From the NCBI RefSeq assembly GCF_008704655.1, contig NZ_CP023688.1, forward strand, positions 5,757,501-5,821,500: DNA of 64,000 nt. The letters are read 5' to 3'. The notes under the pieces are model-generated. The model saw only the letters and a program-made list of their open reading frames with translations, was not told the origin of the DNA and ran no database searches. Origin of the DNA: Streptomyces rimosus (GTDB taxonomy: Bacteria > Actinomycetota > Actinomycetes > Streptomycetales > Streptomycetaceae). Below are positions 56,433 to 64,000 of the stretch, piece after piece. Each line of letters begins with the position of its first letter. Within the stretch, counting starts at the first letter, position 1. The position numbers were made by a program, and so were the translations under genes.

Positions 56433-57869
56433 TCAGCTGCCGTACGCCTTGGCGGCGTCCTGCTCCAGCTTCTTCTGGGTGCCCGCGATGTCCTTCGGGT
56501 TCTTCAGGAAGTCCTGGAGGTCCTTCCACTCGCCCTGTCCCGGCTTGCCGCCGAAGCTCGCCGGCGCCTGGTCGGACATGTCGAAGCGGAAGTCGTCGCC
56601 CGCCTTGAGCAGCGCCTCGGCGATCTTGCGCATCGTGTCGTTCACGTACGCGGCCTTGTCCAGCTCCTTGTTGGGGGAGATGTACCCGCCGGCCTGCGCC
56701 CAGATCTTCGCGGCGTCCGTGGACGCGAGGAAGGTGAGCAGCGCCTGCGCGCCCTTGGTGTCCTTCAGGGCCACCGCCGCGTCGCCGCCGGTCACCACCG
56801 GCGACCGGGAGCCCACCGCGGGGAACGGGAAGACCTTGGCGTCCTCGCCGATCTTGGCCTTGGTCTGCTGGATGTTGGTGGCGGCGAAGTCCCCGGCGGA
56901 GACCATGGCGCTCTTCGGCTGGTCGCCGCCGCTGAAGACCTGGGTGACCGAGGTGGGGAACTGCGTCTGCAGCGCGCCGCTGTTGCCGCCGGTCAGCAGG
57001 CCGGGCTTGCCGTAGAGCTGGGCGAGCGCGGTCAGTGCCTTGGTGACGGACGGGTCGGTCCACTTGATCTTGTGCTGGGCCAGCAGGTCGTACTTCTCCG
57101 GACCCGCCTGGGAGAGATAGACGTTCTCGAACCAGTCGGTCAGCGTCCACCCGTCCGCGCCGCCCACCGACACCGGCGCCACCCCGGAGTCCGCGATGGT
57201 CTGCGCCGTCTTGAGGAACTCGGCCCAGTCCTTCGGCTCGGCCACCCCCGCGTTCTCGAACGCCTTGGTGTTGTACCAGACCAGCGACTTGTTGCTGGCC
57301 TTGTAATACACGCCGTACTCGGTGCCCTTGTACGAGCCCAGCTCCCGCCAGCCCGGGGAAAAGTTCTTGGCGAGCTGCTCCTTGGCGGCGGGCCCCAGGG
57401 GCTTGAGCCAGCCCTTGCGGGCGAACTCCCGCAACACGCCGACCTGCGGCGGGAACGCGACGTCCGGCGGGCCGCCGCCGGCCACCTTCGAGCCGATGAA
57501 ACCGGCCATGTCGTCGCCGGTGGGAACGTAGCTGACGGTGGCGCCGGTGCGCTTTTCGAACTCGTCGAGCACCTTCAGGAAGCTCGCCCGCTCCGGACCC
57601 GTCCACACCGCCGCGACCTGCAACTTCTGGCCGTCCAGCTTGGGGAGCTGGACGGAGGTCGCGCCGCTGGACGTGCTGCTGCCCTCGCTCTTGCCGCCGT
57701 CGCCGCCGTTGCCGCTGCACGCCGACAGCGTCAGCGCGCCCGCGGCGGCGAGTGCCAGGGCGGCGCGGGTGGTCGCCGCGGTGCGGGTGCGGGCGGCAGG
57801 CGTGCCGCCGGTCGTGCTGCCGGGTGTCGCGGTGCGCGCGGCCGCGCGCCGTATGCGTGAAGTGCCCAT
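56433..57869 (-). CDS. Extracellular solute-binding lipoprotein
   Basis: A 478-aa family-1 sugar-binding protein. It has a long basic N-region, then a hydrophobic stretch ending in lipobox LSAC (Cys51), so it is membrane-anchored outside. The body contains ATVSYVPTGDDMAGFIGSKVAGGGPPDVAF, YGVYYKASNKSLVWYNTKAFENAG and NKELDKAAYVNDTMRKIAEAL, as in alpha-glucoside or oligosaccharide binding proteins. It is the first gene of the importer operon. No regulator is adjacent. The 228-bp gap upstream shows no definite operator. Ligand unknown. Confidence 0.92.
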   Translation of the reverse strand: MGTSRIRRAAARTATPGSTTGGTPAARTRTAATTRAALALAAAGALTLSACSGNGGDGGKSEGSSTSSGATSVQLPKLDGQKLQVAAVWTGPERASFLKVLDEFEKRTGATVSYVPTGDDMAGFIGSKVAGGGPPDVAFPPQVGVLREFARKGWLKPLGPAAKEQLAKNFSPGWRELGSYKGTEYGVYYKASNKSLVWYNTKAFENAGVAEPKDWAEFLKTAQTIADSGVAPVSVGGADGWTLTDWFENVYLSQAGPEKYDLLAQHKIKWTDPSVTKALTALAQLYGKPGLLTGGNSGALQTQFPTSVTQVFSGGDQPKSAMVSAGDFAATNIQQTKAKIGEDAKVFPFPAVGSRSPVVTGGDAAVALKDTKGAQALLTFLASTDAAKIWAQAGGYISPNKELDKAAYVNDTMRKIAEALLKAGDDFRFDMSDQAPASFGGKPGQGEWKDLQDFLKNPKDIAGTQKKLEQDAAKAYGS

Positions 57870-58097
57870 CCCCGTAAGCCCCTCCCGTGCGGTGCACTTG
57901 AGCGCCGAATGGCGGCCCCCCGCACGCGCGGCGCGGCCCGCCGCGCTCAGGTCTACGCCCGGATCACCGGCCCCGCAATACCGCCTCCCGCCCCAACTGG
58001 CCTTTCGTGACCGGCCCGTTACCCCTCGCGTACACCTCGCGGGCGCGCCGCGGGCGGGCGGCCCGGACCGGTTCGTACGGCGGCCGGGGCGGCCCGG

Positions 58098-61000
58098 TCA
58101 GAGCAGCGGCGGTACGGCGGGCGCGCCGCAGGACTGGGCGGCCCGCTGCAGGGCGCTGGCCAGCAGCGCCAGATCGGTGGGGCCGTTGCCCAGCTCGCGC
58201 AGCGGGCGGCGGGCCGGCGGATCGCCCATCCGCTCCCACTCCAGCGGTACGACCGTGGGGCGGAGCGTGGACGTGCGGGGTATGCGCCCGGTCACTCGGC
58301 CGGCCTGGAACGGGGTGACGGAGGAGTCCGCCGCGCGGTGCAGGCGCCCGCGCCCCGGCGGCACCGGCTCGGCCGCGTCCGCCGCCGGGCCCAGCTCCAC
58401 CCGCAGTCCGGCCGCCCGGTCCGTGGCCGTGTCGCTCGTACGGTCCGGGTGGCCGGTGGCCGCTATCAGGTGCATGCCGAGCGCCGCGCCCTCCCGGGCC
58501 ACCGCCTCCAGGGCGCGCACCACCGAACCGGCCGCGGGGCGGCCCGTACTGCCGAGGGCCGGGGCGACCAGCGCGTCGAAGTCGTCGACCAGCACGAACA
58601 GCCGGGGCATCGGCGCCGACTGCACCGCCTGCGCCTCGCCGCCGGGCCCGGGGACACTGCGCGCGCGCAGCCGCAGCGTGCCGGTGGACGAGCCGTCCCG
58701 CTCGGCCAGTGAGGAGCCGGACGCGGCCTCGGGCGAGCGGCGGGGGGCCGGGGTGCGCGGCGCCGGCAGGTGGGCGGCGCGCCACTCGGCGAAGTCCGTG
58801 CCGGCCAGGGTCTCGGCGCGGCGCTTGAGCTCGGAGCTGAGCGCCTGCGCGAACTGCCGCATACGCACCGGATCGGAGGCCGTCAGATGGGTGGTCACAT
58901 GCGGCAGGTCCGTGCACAGCCGCAGACCTTCGCCGCGCTCCGGGCCCGCGCCGTCCACCAGGACCAGGGAGAGCAGGTCCGGGCGGTCGGCGGCGGCGAG
59001 CGAGGCGGCCAGCGAGCGCAGCAGTTCCGTCTTGCCGCTGCCCGGGCCGCCGGTCACCAGCAGATGGCAGGCGTCGGCGGCGAGATCGGCGCAGACCGGG
59101 CCGTGCGGGCCCGCGCCGAGCACGGCGGCGGCCCCCGGCAGGCCGGTGTCCGAAGCGGCGCCCGACCGGCCGGTGTCGGAGGCGGCGGCCCAGCGGGCCA
59201 TCAGCGAGGCCGGGGTGGCCCGCGCCAGGCCCAGTTCGTCCAGCAGCCGGGAGGCGTCCGGCAGGGGGACGGCCGCGCTGCGCGCCGGGCGCCCGCCGAG
59301 GCCGGTGCCCGTGTCGGCCTCGCGCAGCGGTGCCAGGGCGCGCGCGAACCGCTCGGCCCAGGCACCGGAGACCGCGTCGACCGCGGCGACGGTGCCGTTC
59401 GGGCCCGTGCCGGGCTGGACGACGCGCAGCGCCGTGGCCACGTCGCCGCTGAGCACCGCGACCGCGCCGCACTCGCCGAAGGCGGGCGACGCCGCGCGGG
59501 CCGCCTCGTACGTCGAGGCGAGCGGGAAGGCGGGGGTGGCGGCCGGGGTCTCGGCCAGGCACAGCACATGGATGCCGGCCGCCGGGCCGCTCGCCGCGAG
59601 CCGGGCGGTCGTCTCGCGCAGCGCCGGGGAACCGGGGTCGCCGTCCACGATCAGGAGGGTGTACGGGCCGTTGTAGCGGGCGGCGGCGGAGGCCACGGCG
59701 GACCGCTCGGCGGCGGCCCACTGCGGGCCCAGCGGGCCGTCGTCGAGGCGGCGCGCCAGCTCGGCCGTACGCGCGGCGGCCTGCTCCTTGTCGTACGCGA
59801 GCAGCAGCCGGCAGTCCTGGGAGTGGGCCGGGCGCACCTGGGGGAGCCAGCCCAGCCAGGACCAGTCGGCCAGCCGGTCTTCGAGGGAGCGGGCGCGGTC
59901 GGTGCTCAGGAGCACGATTTCGAGGGTGGCGGGGGAATGCAGCGCGGCGAGCTGGGCCACGGCGGCGCGGGCCAGGCCGCCGAGCCGGGTACGCGGCCCG
60001 GCCAGTCCGAGGGCGCCCGCCTTGCGCAGCTCGACCGTCACGGGCGCCGCGGACCGGCCGCCGTCCTGCGGGGCCGTGCCGAGCCGGACGGTGAGCGCGT
60101 CGGGGTGGTCCGGGCCGCGCTCCCACAGGCGGGGGCCCGGGCCGAGCGCGGTCAGCAGGATCGTCGCCGGGTCGGGCCAGCGTTCGTCCGCGGCCTCCGG
60201 GCTCAGCCGCTCGGCCGCGGGCCGGTACGCCTCGTCGGCCGGGGCCCCGGCGGCCTCCCGGGACTGCCGCTGCTGTTCCTCCCAGACCGTCGGCGCGGGG
60301 GCGGGCGCCTGCCCGGGGCGCTCGGCGGCGGGCCGGGCGCCGGTCAGCCGGCGGGCCCAGGCGCCGAGTCCGCCCCGGCGCGCGGCCTTGCGCGGGTCTT
60401 CGCGCGGATCGTCGTGGGGGTCTTCGAGGGGGCCGCCGTCCGGGCCTCCTTGTGAGCTTCCGTGTGGGCCTTCGCGCAGGTCGGCGGGGGCGAAGCCCTG
60501 CCGGCCGCCATGGGTCTGCCCGTCACCGTACGGCTCGTACCGCTCCTGGGGGCTGCCGGGATACGGGGTGCCGCGCAGGGGGGTGCCCCGGCGGCCCGGG
60601 CTGTCGTACGCAGCGGGCAGTTCCTCCCGCGGATGCCCGGCGCCGTACGGGGCGGCATAGGGGCCCGTGGCCTCCGGGGCGGCCGGGGGTGCGGCGGGGG
60701 AGCGGTGGTCCGGTGTCCCGGGGCGCGGGGCGCCGGACCGGGCGGCGGGGACACCGGGGCGGAGGGGGCCGCCGTCGGCCCCCGGGGCGTCCGCCTCCGG
60801 CTGGGAGACGCGCAGCCGGCCCTCGCCGTCGGGCGCGCACACCAGGGCCGGGTCGGGCTCGGCCGGGGCGGGCGTCAGGCGCAGCGCGGACTCGCCGATG
60901 CGCAGCAGCGCGCCGGGCGGCAGCGGCACCGGGTGCTCGCCGACCTCGGCGCCGCCGACGGCCGTGCCGTTGGTCGACCGGAGGTCGGCGACCAGCACCG

Positions 61001-61508
61001 AGCCGTCCGGCTCGACCGTCACCGCGCAGTGCAGCCGGGAGACGTCCGGGTCGTCGAGGGGCACGTCGGCCTGCGCCGAGCGGCCGACGCGGATCGCGCC
61101 GCCCTGGCCGTGCAGGAGGTGGACGCCGCCGGCGTCGGGCCCGGAGACGACCCGCAGCCGGGGGGCGCCGTGCGGCAGGCCGTGCGCGGGGGCGGGGCCG
61201 GGGGCGCCGAGCGAGAGCACCGCGCCGTCTATGAGCGGGGGTTCGCCGACCGCGGCGCGCTGCGGGTCCAGGCGGTCGGTGCCGGCGTACAGCACGACGG
61301 GGCCGCCCGCGGCGCCCGCGGCGCCGCCGGCCTTGCCGCTGCTGCCGCTGCCGGAGGCGCCGATGTCCGCGCCGGACCCGGCGACGGCCGCCGCGAGGCC
61401 GCTCGCGACCGTGGCGAGCGCCGTCCCGGCGGGGGCCGTGACGAGGACGTCACAGGCCCGCGTGGGGTGGCCGCTGCGCGGCGCGAGGACGGTCAGCCGG
61501 ATCTGCAT
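58098..61508 (-). CDS. FHA domain-FtsK/SpoIIIE-type ATPase
   Basis: A 1136-aa protein. An N-terminal ubiquitin-like/YukD-type segment (MQIRLTVLAPRSGHPTRACDVLVTAPAG) is followed by an FHA phosphothreonine-binding domain (about 138-215; IRVGRSAQADVPLDDPDVSRLHC, STNGT). A Pro-rich linker (about 230-460) leads to FtsK/SpoIIIE-like ATPase modules. The best nucleotide site is GGPGSGKT (about 820-827) with Walker B LFVLVDDFDAL (about 970-980); an earlier module looks degenerate. No membrane helix is seen. The layout resembles ESX/type VII EccC-related motors rather than chromosomal FtsK. Divergent from a Ser/Thr kinase whose products FHA domains could read. Confidence 0.87.
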   Translation of the reverse strand: MQIRLTVLAPRSGHPTRACDVLVTAPAGTALATVASGLAAAVAGSGADIGASGSGSSGKAGGAAGAAGGPVVLYAGTDRLDPQRAAVGEPPLIDGAVLSLGAPGPAPAHGLPHGAPRLRVVSGPDAGGVHLLHGQGGAIRVGRSAQADVPLDDPDVSRLHCAVTVEPDGSVLVADLRSTNGTAVGGAEVGEHPVPLPPGALLRIGESALRLTPAPAEPDPALVCAPDGEGRLRVSQPEADAPGADGGPLRPGVPAARSGAPRPGTPDHRSPAAPPAAPEATGPYAAPYGAGHPREELPAAYDSPGRRGTPLRGTPYPGSPQERYEPYGDGQTHGGRQGFAPADLREGPHGSSQGGPDGGPLEDPHDDPREDPRKAARRGGLGAWARRLTGARPAAERPGQAPAPAPTVWEEQQRQSREAAGAPADEAYRPAAERLSPEAADERWPDPATILLTALGPGPRLWERGPDHPDALTVRLGTAPQDGGRSAAPVTVELRKAGALGLAGPRTRLGGLARAAVAQLAALHSPATLEIVLLSTDRARSLEDRLADWSWLGWLPQVRPAHSQDCRLLLAYDKEQAAARTAELARRLDDGPLGPQWAAAERSAVASAAARYNGPYTLLIVDGDPGSPALRETTARLAASGPAAGIHVLCLAETPAATPAFPLASTYEAARAASPAFGECGAVAVLSGDVATALRVVQPGTGPNGTVAAVDAVSGAWAERFARALAPLREADTGTGLGGRPARSAAVPLPDASRLLDELGLARATPASLMARWAAASDTGRSGAASDTGLPGAAAVLGAGPHGPVCADLAADACHLLVTGGPGSGKTELLRSLAASLAAADRPDLLSLVLVDGAGPERGEGLRLCTDLPHVTTHLTASDPVRMRQFAQALSSELKRRAETLAGTDFAEWRAAHLPAPRTPAPRRSPEAASGSSLAERDGSSTGTLRLRARSVPGPGGEAQAVQSAPMPRLFVLVDDFDALVAPALGSTGRPAAGSVVRALEAVAREGAALGMHLIAATGHPDRTSDTATDRAAGLRVELGPAADAAEPVPPGRGRLHRAADSSVTPFQAGRVTGRIPRTSTLRPTVVPLEWERMGDPPARRPLRELGNGPTDLALLASALQRAAQSCGAPAVPPLL

Positions 61509-61677
61509 CGCCGTCAACGGTCCCTTCCGCCCGGACCGTTCGGCGGGGGCCCCGTGACCTCCCCCACCGCACCCGGGCACTTCGGCACGTACAAGTCCCG
61601 ACGCGGGGAGCACCGGGCTCCCGCGCCGCACGCGCGCGACGGGGGCCCCGCACCCCCACCGCTCCCGTGCTGGGTGC

Positions 61678-61700
61678 ATCCTCGCACCTGCCACTGACAA
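61678..61700 (-). promoter_or_regulatory. Near-match to RecA-NDp/PafBC promoter upstream of FHA-FtsK gene
   Basis: On the minus strand TTGTCAGTG (61700-61692), eight bases, then GAGGAT (61683-61678). The -35 half is perfect, but the -10 lacks its first T (TAnnnT expected). It would start transcription ~160 bp before the FHA-FtsK ATG. Confidence 0.4.
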
Positions 61701-61714
61701 CACGCCCGCCGACC

Positions 61715-61727
61715 ATCACTCAGTGAT
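61715..61727. promoter_or_regulatory. 13-bp palindrome in the kinase/FtsK divergent region
   Basis: ATCACT-C-AGTGAT is a perfect palindrome in an AT-richer patch of the 480-bp gap (61509-61988), well placed as an operator for either divergent gene. No other definite element is visible in this gap. Confidence 0.45.
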
Positions 61728-61988
61728 CTTGATTGGTCGGCACCGGACGCAAAACCGCCTGATCGTGCCCTGCGAAAGTCCAATTTTCGATCATCGGCGT
61801 TCGCTGTTCGGCCTGACGTGGACATCGATCCGGAAGCGGCGGCAACCATCTGTCCTGAATGCGCGTCTTTCCTGCAAGCCCCGCCCGATCGTCCCGGCGT
61901 ACGGCCGGTACGGCGGCACTACAGTGGGGCGACGGGCCGCGGCGACCCACCGGGCCCGGCAAGGATCGACCACGACCAGGGAGCGCAC

Positions 61989-63737
61989 GTGCGGCCGGTA
62001 GGCAGCAAGTACCTGCTTGAGGAGCCGCTGGGACGCGGTGCCACGGGCACTGTCTGGCGTGCCCGGCAGAGAGAGACGGCGGGCGCCGAGGCCGCGGTGG
62101 CCGGCGAGCCGGGCGAGACGGTCGCGATCAAGGTCCTCAAGGAGGAGCTGGCGCACGACGCGGACGTGGTCATGCGCTTCCTGCGGGAGCGCTCGGTCCT
62201 GCTGCGGCTGACCCACCCGAACATCGTGCGCACCCGCGACCTGGTCGTCGAGGGCGATCTGCTGGCGCTGGTCATGGACCTGATCGACGGCCCCGACCTG
62301 CACCGCCACCTCCGCGACAACGGCCCCTTCAGCCCCGTCGCCGCGTCCCTGCTGACCGCCCAGATCGCCGACGCGCTGGCCGCCAGCCACGCCGACGGTG
62401 TGGTGCACCGCGACCTGAAGCCCGCCAACGTCCTGCTCAAGGGCACCGGCGAGGGCGACACCGCCGAGCTGCACCCGATGCTCACCGACTTCGGCATCGC
62501 CCGCCTCGCGGACTCGCCCGGACTGACCCGCACCCACGAGTTCGTCGGCACCCCCGCCTACGTGGCGCCCGAGTCCGCCGAGGGCCGCCCGCAGACCTCC
62601 GCCGTGGACATCTACGGCGCCGGCATCCTGCTGTACGAGCTGGTCACCGGCCGCCCGCCGTTCGGCGGCGCCAGCGCGCTCGAAGTCCTGCACCGCCACC
62701 TCAGCGAGGAGCCGCGCCGCCCGTCCACCGTCCCCGAGCCGCTGTGGACGGTCATCGAGCACTGCCTGCGCAAGGAGCCGGGCGAGCGCCCCAGCGCCGA
62801 GAACCTGGCCCGCGCGCTGCGCACGGTCGCCGCGGGCGTGGGCGTGCACGCCACCGCCGCCCAGGCCGAGGCCGCGCTCGGCGTCGCCGCCCTGCTCGCG
62901 CCCGACCCGTCCCCCGCCACGGTGCCCGGCACCGGCGCGGACGGCTCCGGCGACGCCGATCCCACCCAGGTGCTGCCGTCCACCGGCGGCGCGGGCGCGT
63001 ACGACCCGGCCGCGGCGACCGCCGTACTGCCGTCCACCGGCGGCCAGGGCGGCGGCCCCGACGCCGACCCGACCCAGGTGTTCGCCTCGGGCCCCGGCGG
63101 CCAGGGCCAGGGCTTCGGCAACGGCCAGGGCGGCGCCGACCCGACCCGCGCGATGCCTCCCGTACCGCCCGGCCCGCCCGGTGGCCAACCCGACGGGCCG
63201 CACCCCTGGGAGTCCCAGATGCGGGCCGCCCGGGACCGCAACGAGCAGACGCAGTACCTGGACCCGGGCGAGGACCCGCTGCGCCGCCGCCCGCAGCGGC
63301 AGCCCGCGCAGCCGCCGCAGCGCCCCCAGCAGCAGCCGCCGCGCTACCAGGAGCCGTACCAGCAGCAGGCCCCCGCGCCGTACCAGCAGCAGGCCCCGGC
63401 GCCCTACCAGCCCCCGCAGCACCAGCCGCAGCAGGCGCCGCGCCGCCAGCAGCCGCCGCCCCGGCACTACGAGCCCGAGCCGCCCCGCGAGCGGGAGCCC
63501 CGCCCGCGCCGCGAGCCACGGCAGCGCAGCGCCAACCCGATGCGCATCCCGGGTCTGGGCTGCCTCAAGGGCTGTCTGTTCGTGCTGGTGATCCTGTTCG
63601 TCGGCGGCTGGGCGGTCTGGGAGTTCTCCCCGCTCCAGGAGTGGATCGGTACCACCAAGGGGTACTTCGAACAGATCGGCGACGTCATCGGCGGCGTCCG
63701 GGACTTCGTCAGGGACATCGGCAACTGGTTCAAGTGA
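61989..63737 (+). CDS. Membrane Ser/Thr protein kinase, PkaA-like
   Basis: A 582-aa eukaryotic-type kinase. Glycine loop GRGATGTV (15-22), catalytic lysine K48 in AIKVL, HRDLKPAN (D142), DFG (167-169), APE (193-195). After the kinase domain (ends ~285) is a Gly/Pro/Gln-rich juxtamembrane region with PTQVLPSTGG-type repeats and QQQAPAPY repeats, then one membrane helix (about 528-547) and a ~35-residue outer tail. GTG 61989 has GGGAG upstream. Position before a second kinase matches S. coelicolor pkaA-pkaB. Confidence 0.92.
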   Translation: MRPVGSKYLLEEPLGRGATGTVWRARQRETAGAEAAVAGEPGETVAIKVLKEELAHDADVVMRFLRERSVLLRLTHPNIVRTRDLVVEGDLLALVMDLIDGPDLHRHLRDNGPFSPVAASLLTAQIADALAASHADGVVHRDLKPANVLLKGTGEGDTAELHPMLTDFGIARLADSPGLTRTHEFVGTPAYVAPESAEGRPQTSAVDIYGAGILLYELVTGRPPFGGASALEVLHRHLSEEPRRPSTVPEPLWTVIEHCLRKEPGERPSAENLARALRTVAAGVGVHATAAQAEAALGVAALLAPDPSPATVPGTGADGSGDADPTQVLPSTGGAGAYDPAAATAVLPSTGGQGGGPDADPTQVFASGPGGQGQGFGNGQGGADPTRAMPPVPPGPPGGQPDGPHPWESQMRAARDRNEQTQYLDPGEDPLRRRPQRQPAQPPQRPQQQPPRYQEPYQQQAPAPYQQQAPAPYQPPQHQPQQAPRRQQPPPRHYEPEPPREREPRPRREPRQRSANPMRIPGLGCLKGCLFVLVILFVGGWAVWEFSPLQEWIGTTKGYFEQIGDVIGGVRDFVRDIGNWFK

Positions 63738-63964
63738 CGGCTGCGCGCCGGGCCGTACGGGCGGATCCGGCGCGCGCCCGGATGGCGGCCGGCCCGCGCG
63801 CGGCACGCGACCAAGGAGATTTGTCGACTTCCAAAGGGCGATTTCCCCCACAGAAGTGATGCCCCGGGCGATCCTGGGCACGCAACCCCCTGCGACCCGC
63901 GTAGCTTTGACGCCACCTTCAGCCCCCTGAGGACGCTCAGCGGGCCCGACACGTCGGAGCAGTC
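63738..63964 (+). other. Gap between the two kinase genes
   Basis: A 227-bp gap; 63825-63860 is AT-richer than its surroundings and may hold the promoter of the second kinase, but no clear -35/-10 pair or hairpin is seen. Confidence 0.3.
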
Positions 63965-64000
63965 TTGGCACGGAAGATCGGCAGCCGGTACACCACCCAC
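63965..64000 (+). CDS. Start of a second Ser/Thr kinase gene, PkaB-like (truncated by window)
   Basis: Only 12 codons are inside the window: TTG start, then ARKIGSRYTTH. This is the usual opening of PkaB-like kinases encoded directly after pkaA in Streptomyces. CGGAG lies 5 nt upstream, supporting the rare TTG start. The assignment rests on this short match plus gene order. Confidence 0.6.
   Translation, partial: MARKIGSRYTTH

Noticed and set aside
57870..58097. DasR- or MalR-type operator before the sugar importer
   Set aside because: No sequence close to the known dre or malR-type palindromes could be found in this gap.

Overview
The window is a GC-rich actinobacterial chromosome segment, almost certainly from Streptomyces or a close relative. 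Evidence: very high third-position GC, frequent GTG starts, ATGA-type gene overlaps, and a core order well known from that genus (mtnA-mtrA-mtrB-lpqB-comF-hpf-LuxR-type regulator-secA, with pkaA/pkaB-like kinases further on). No integrase, transposase, phage, CRISPR, toxin-antitoxin or biosynthetic cluster is visible. The segment is mostly core genome plus a large wall-polysaccharide region.

Layout. (1) 1-2110: the 3' part of a 23S rRNA, a 5S rRNA and a strong terminator. (2) 2450-8098, minus strand: a tight five-gene operon (GPDPase-type membrane protein, DUF4129, DUF4350, MoxR ATPase, DUF58). (3) 8269-14422: mtnA runs into mtrA-mtrB-lpqB, the essential cell-cycle and wall two-component locus. 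(4) 14423-18560: a minisatellite-rich stretch holding a comF gene with a very large low-complexity insert, hpf and an orphan LuxR-type response regulator. (5) 18561-26393: a YcaQ/AlkX-type DNA glycosylase, secA, an Rv3235-family protein, a DUF6912 protein, a HAD hydrolase and a DJ-1/PfpI protein. The glycosylase and HAD genes each carry an exact match to the LexA-independent, PafBC-type DNA-damage promoter. (6) 26938-31914: the giant NAD-dependent glutamate dehydrogenase. (7) 32009-53951: a cell-envelope glycopolymer region with a TagGH-like exporter, a TetR regulator behind four operator-like repeats, an exported PIG-L deacetylase, a GtrA/GT2/YfhO set, two GT2-CDP-glycerol transferase fusions, three other glycosyltransferases, galE (frameshifted as given) and a methyltransferase. 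(8) 54102-57869: a sugar ABC importer without its own ATPase; one permease has a large extracytoplasmic insert. (9) 58098-64000: an FHA-FtsK/SpoIIIE ATPase divergent from a PkaA-like Ser/Thr kinase, then the first codons of a PkaB-like kinase.

How it fits together. The wall region contains parts to make (CDP-glycerol transferases, glycosyltransferases, galE), export (TagGH-like ABC) and decorate (lipid-linked sugar made by GT2, moved by GtrA, transferred by YfhO) an anionic or glycosylated wall polymer. MtrAB-LpqB and the kinases are envelope and cell-cycle regulators. Several minisatellites (18, 27 and 42 nt, all multiples of three) lie in or beside genes, and three share a CCGTACGG core. 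Starts were chosen from ribosome binding sites, family start points and overlaps; functions rest on recognised motifs, with no database search.
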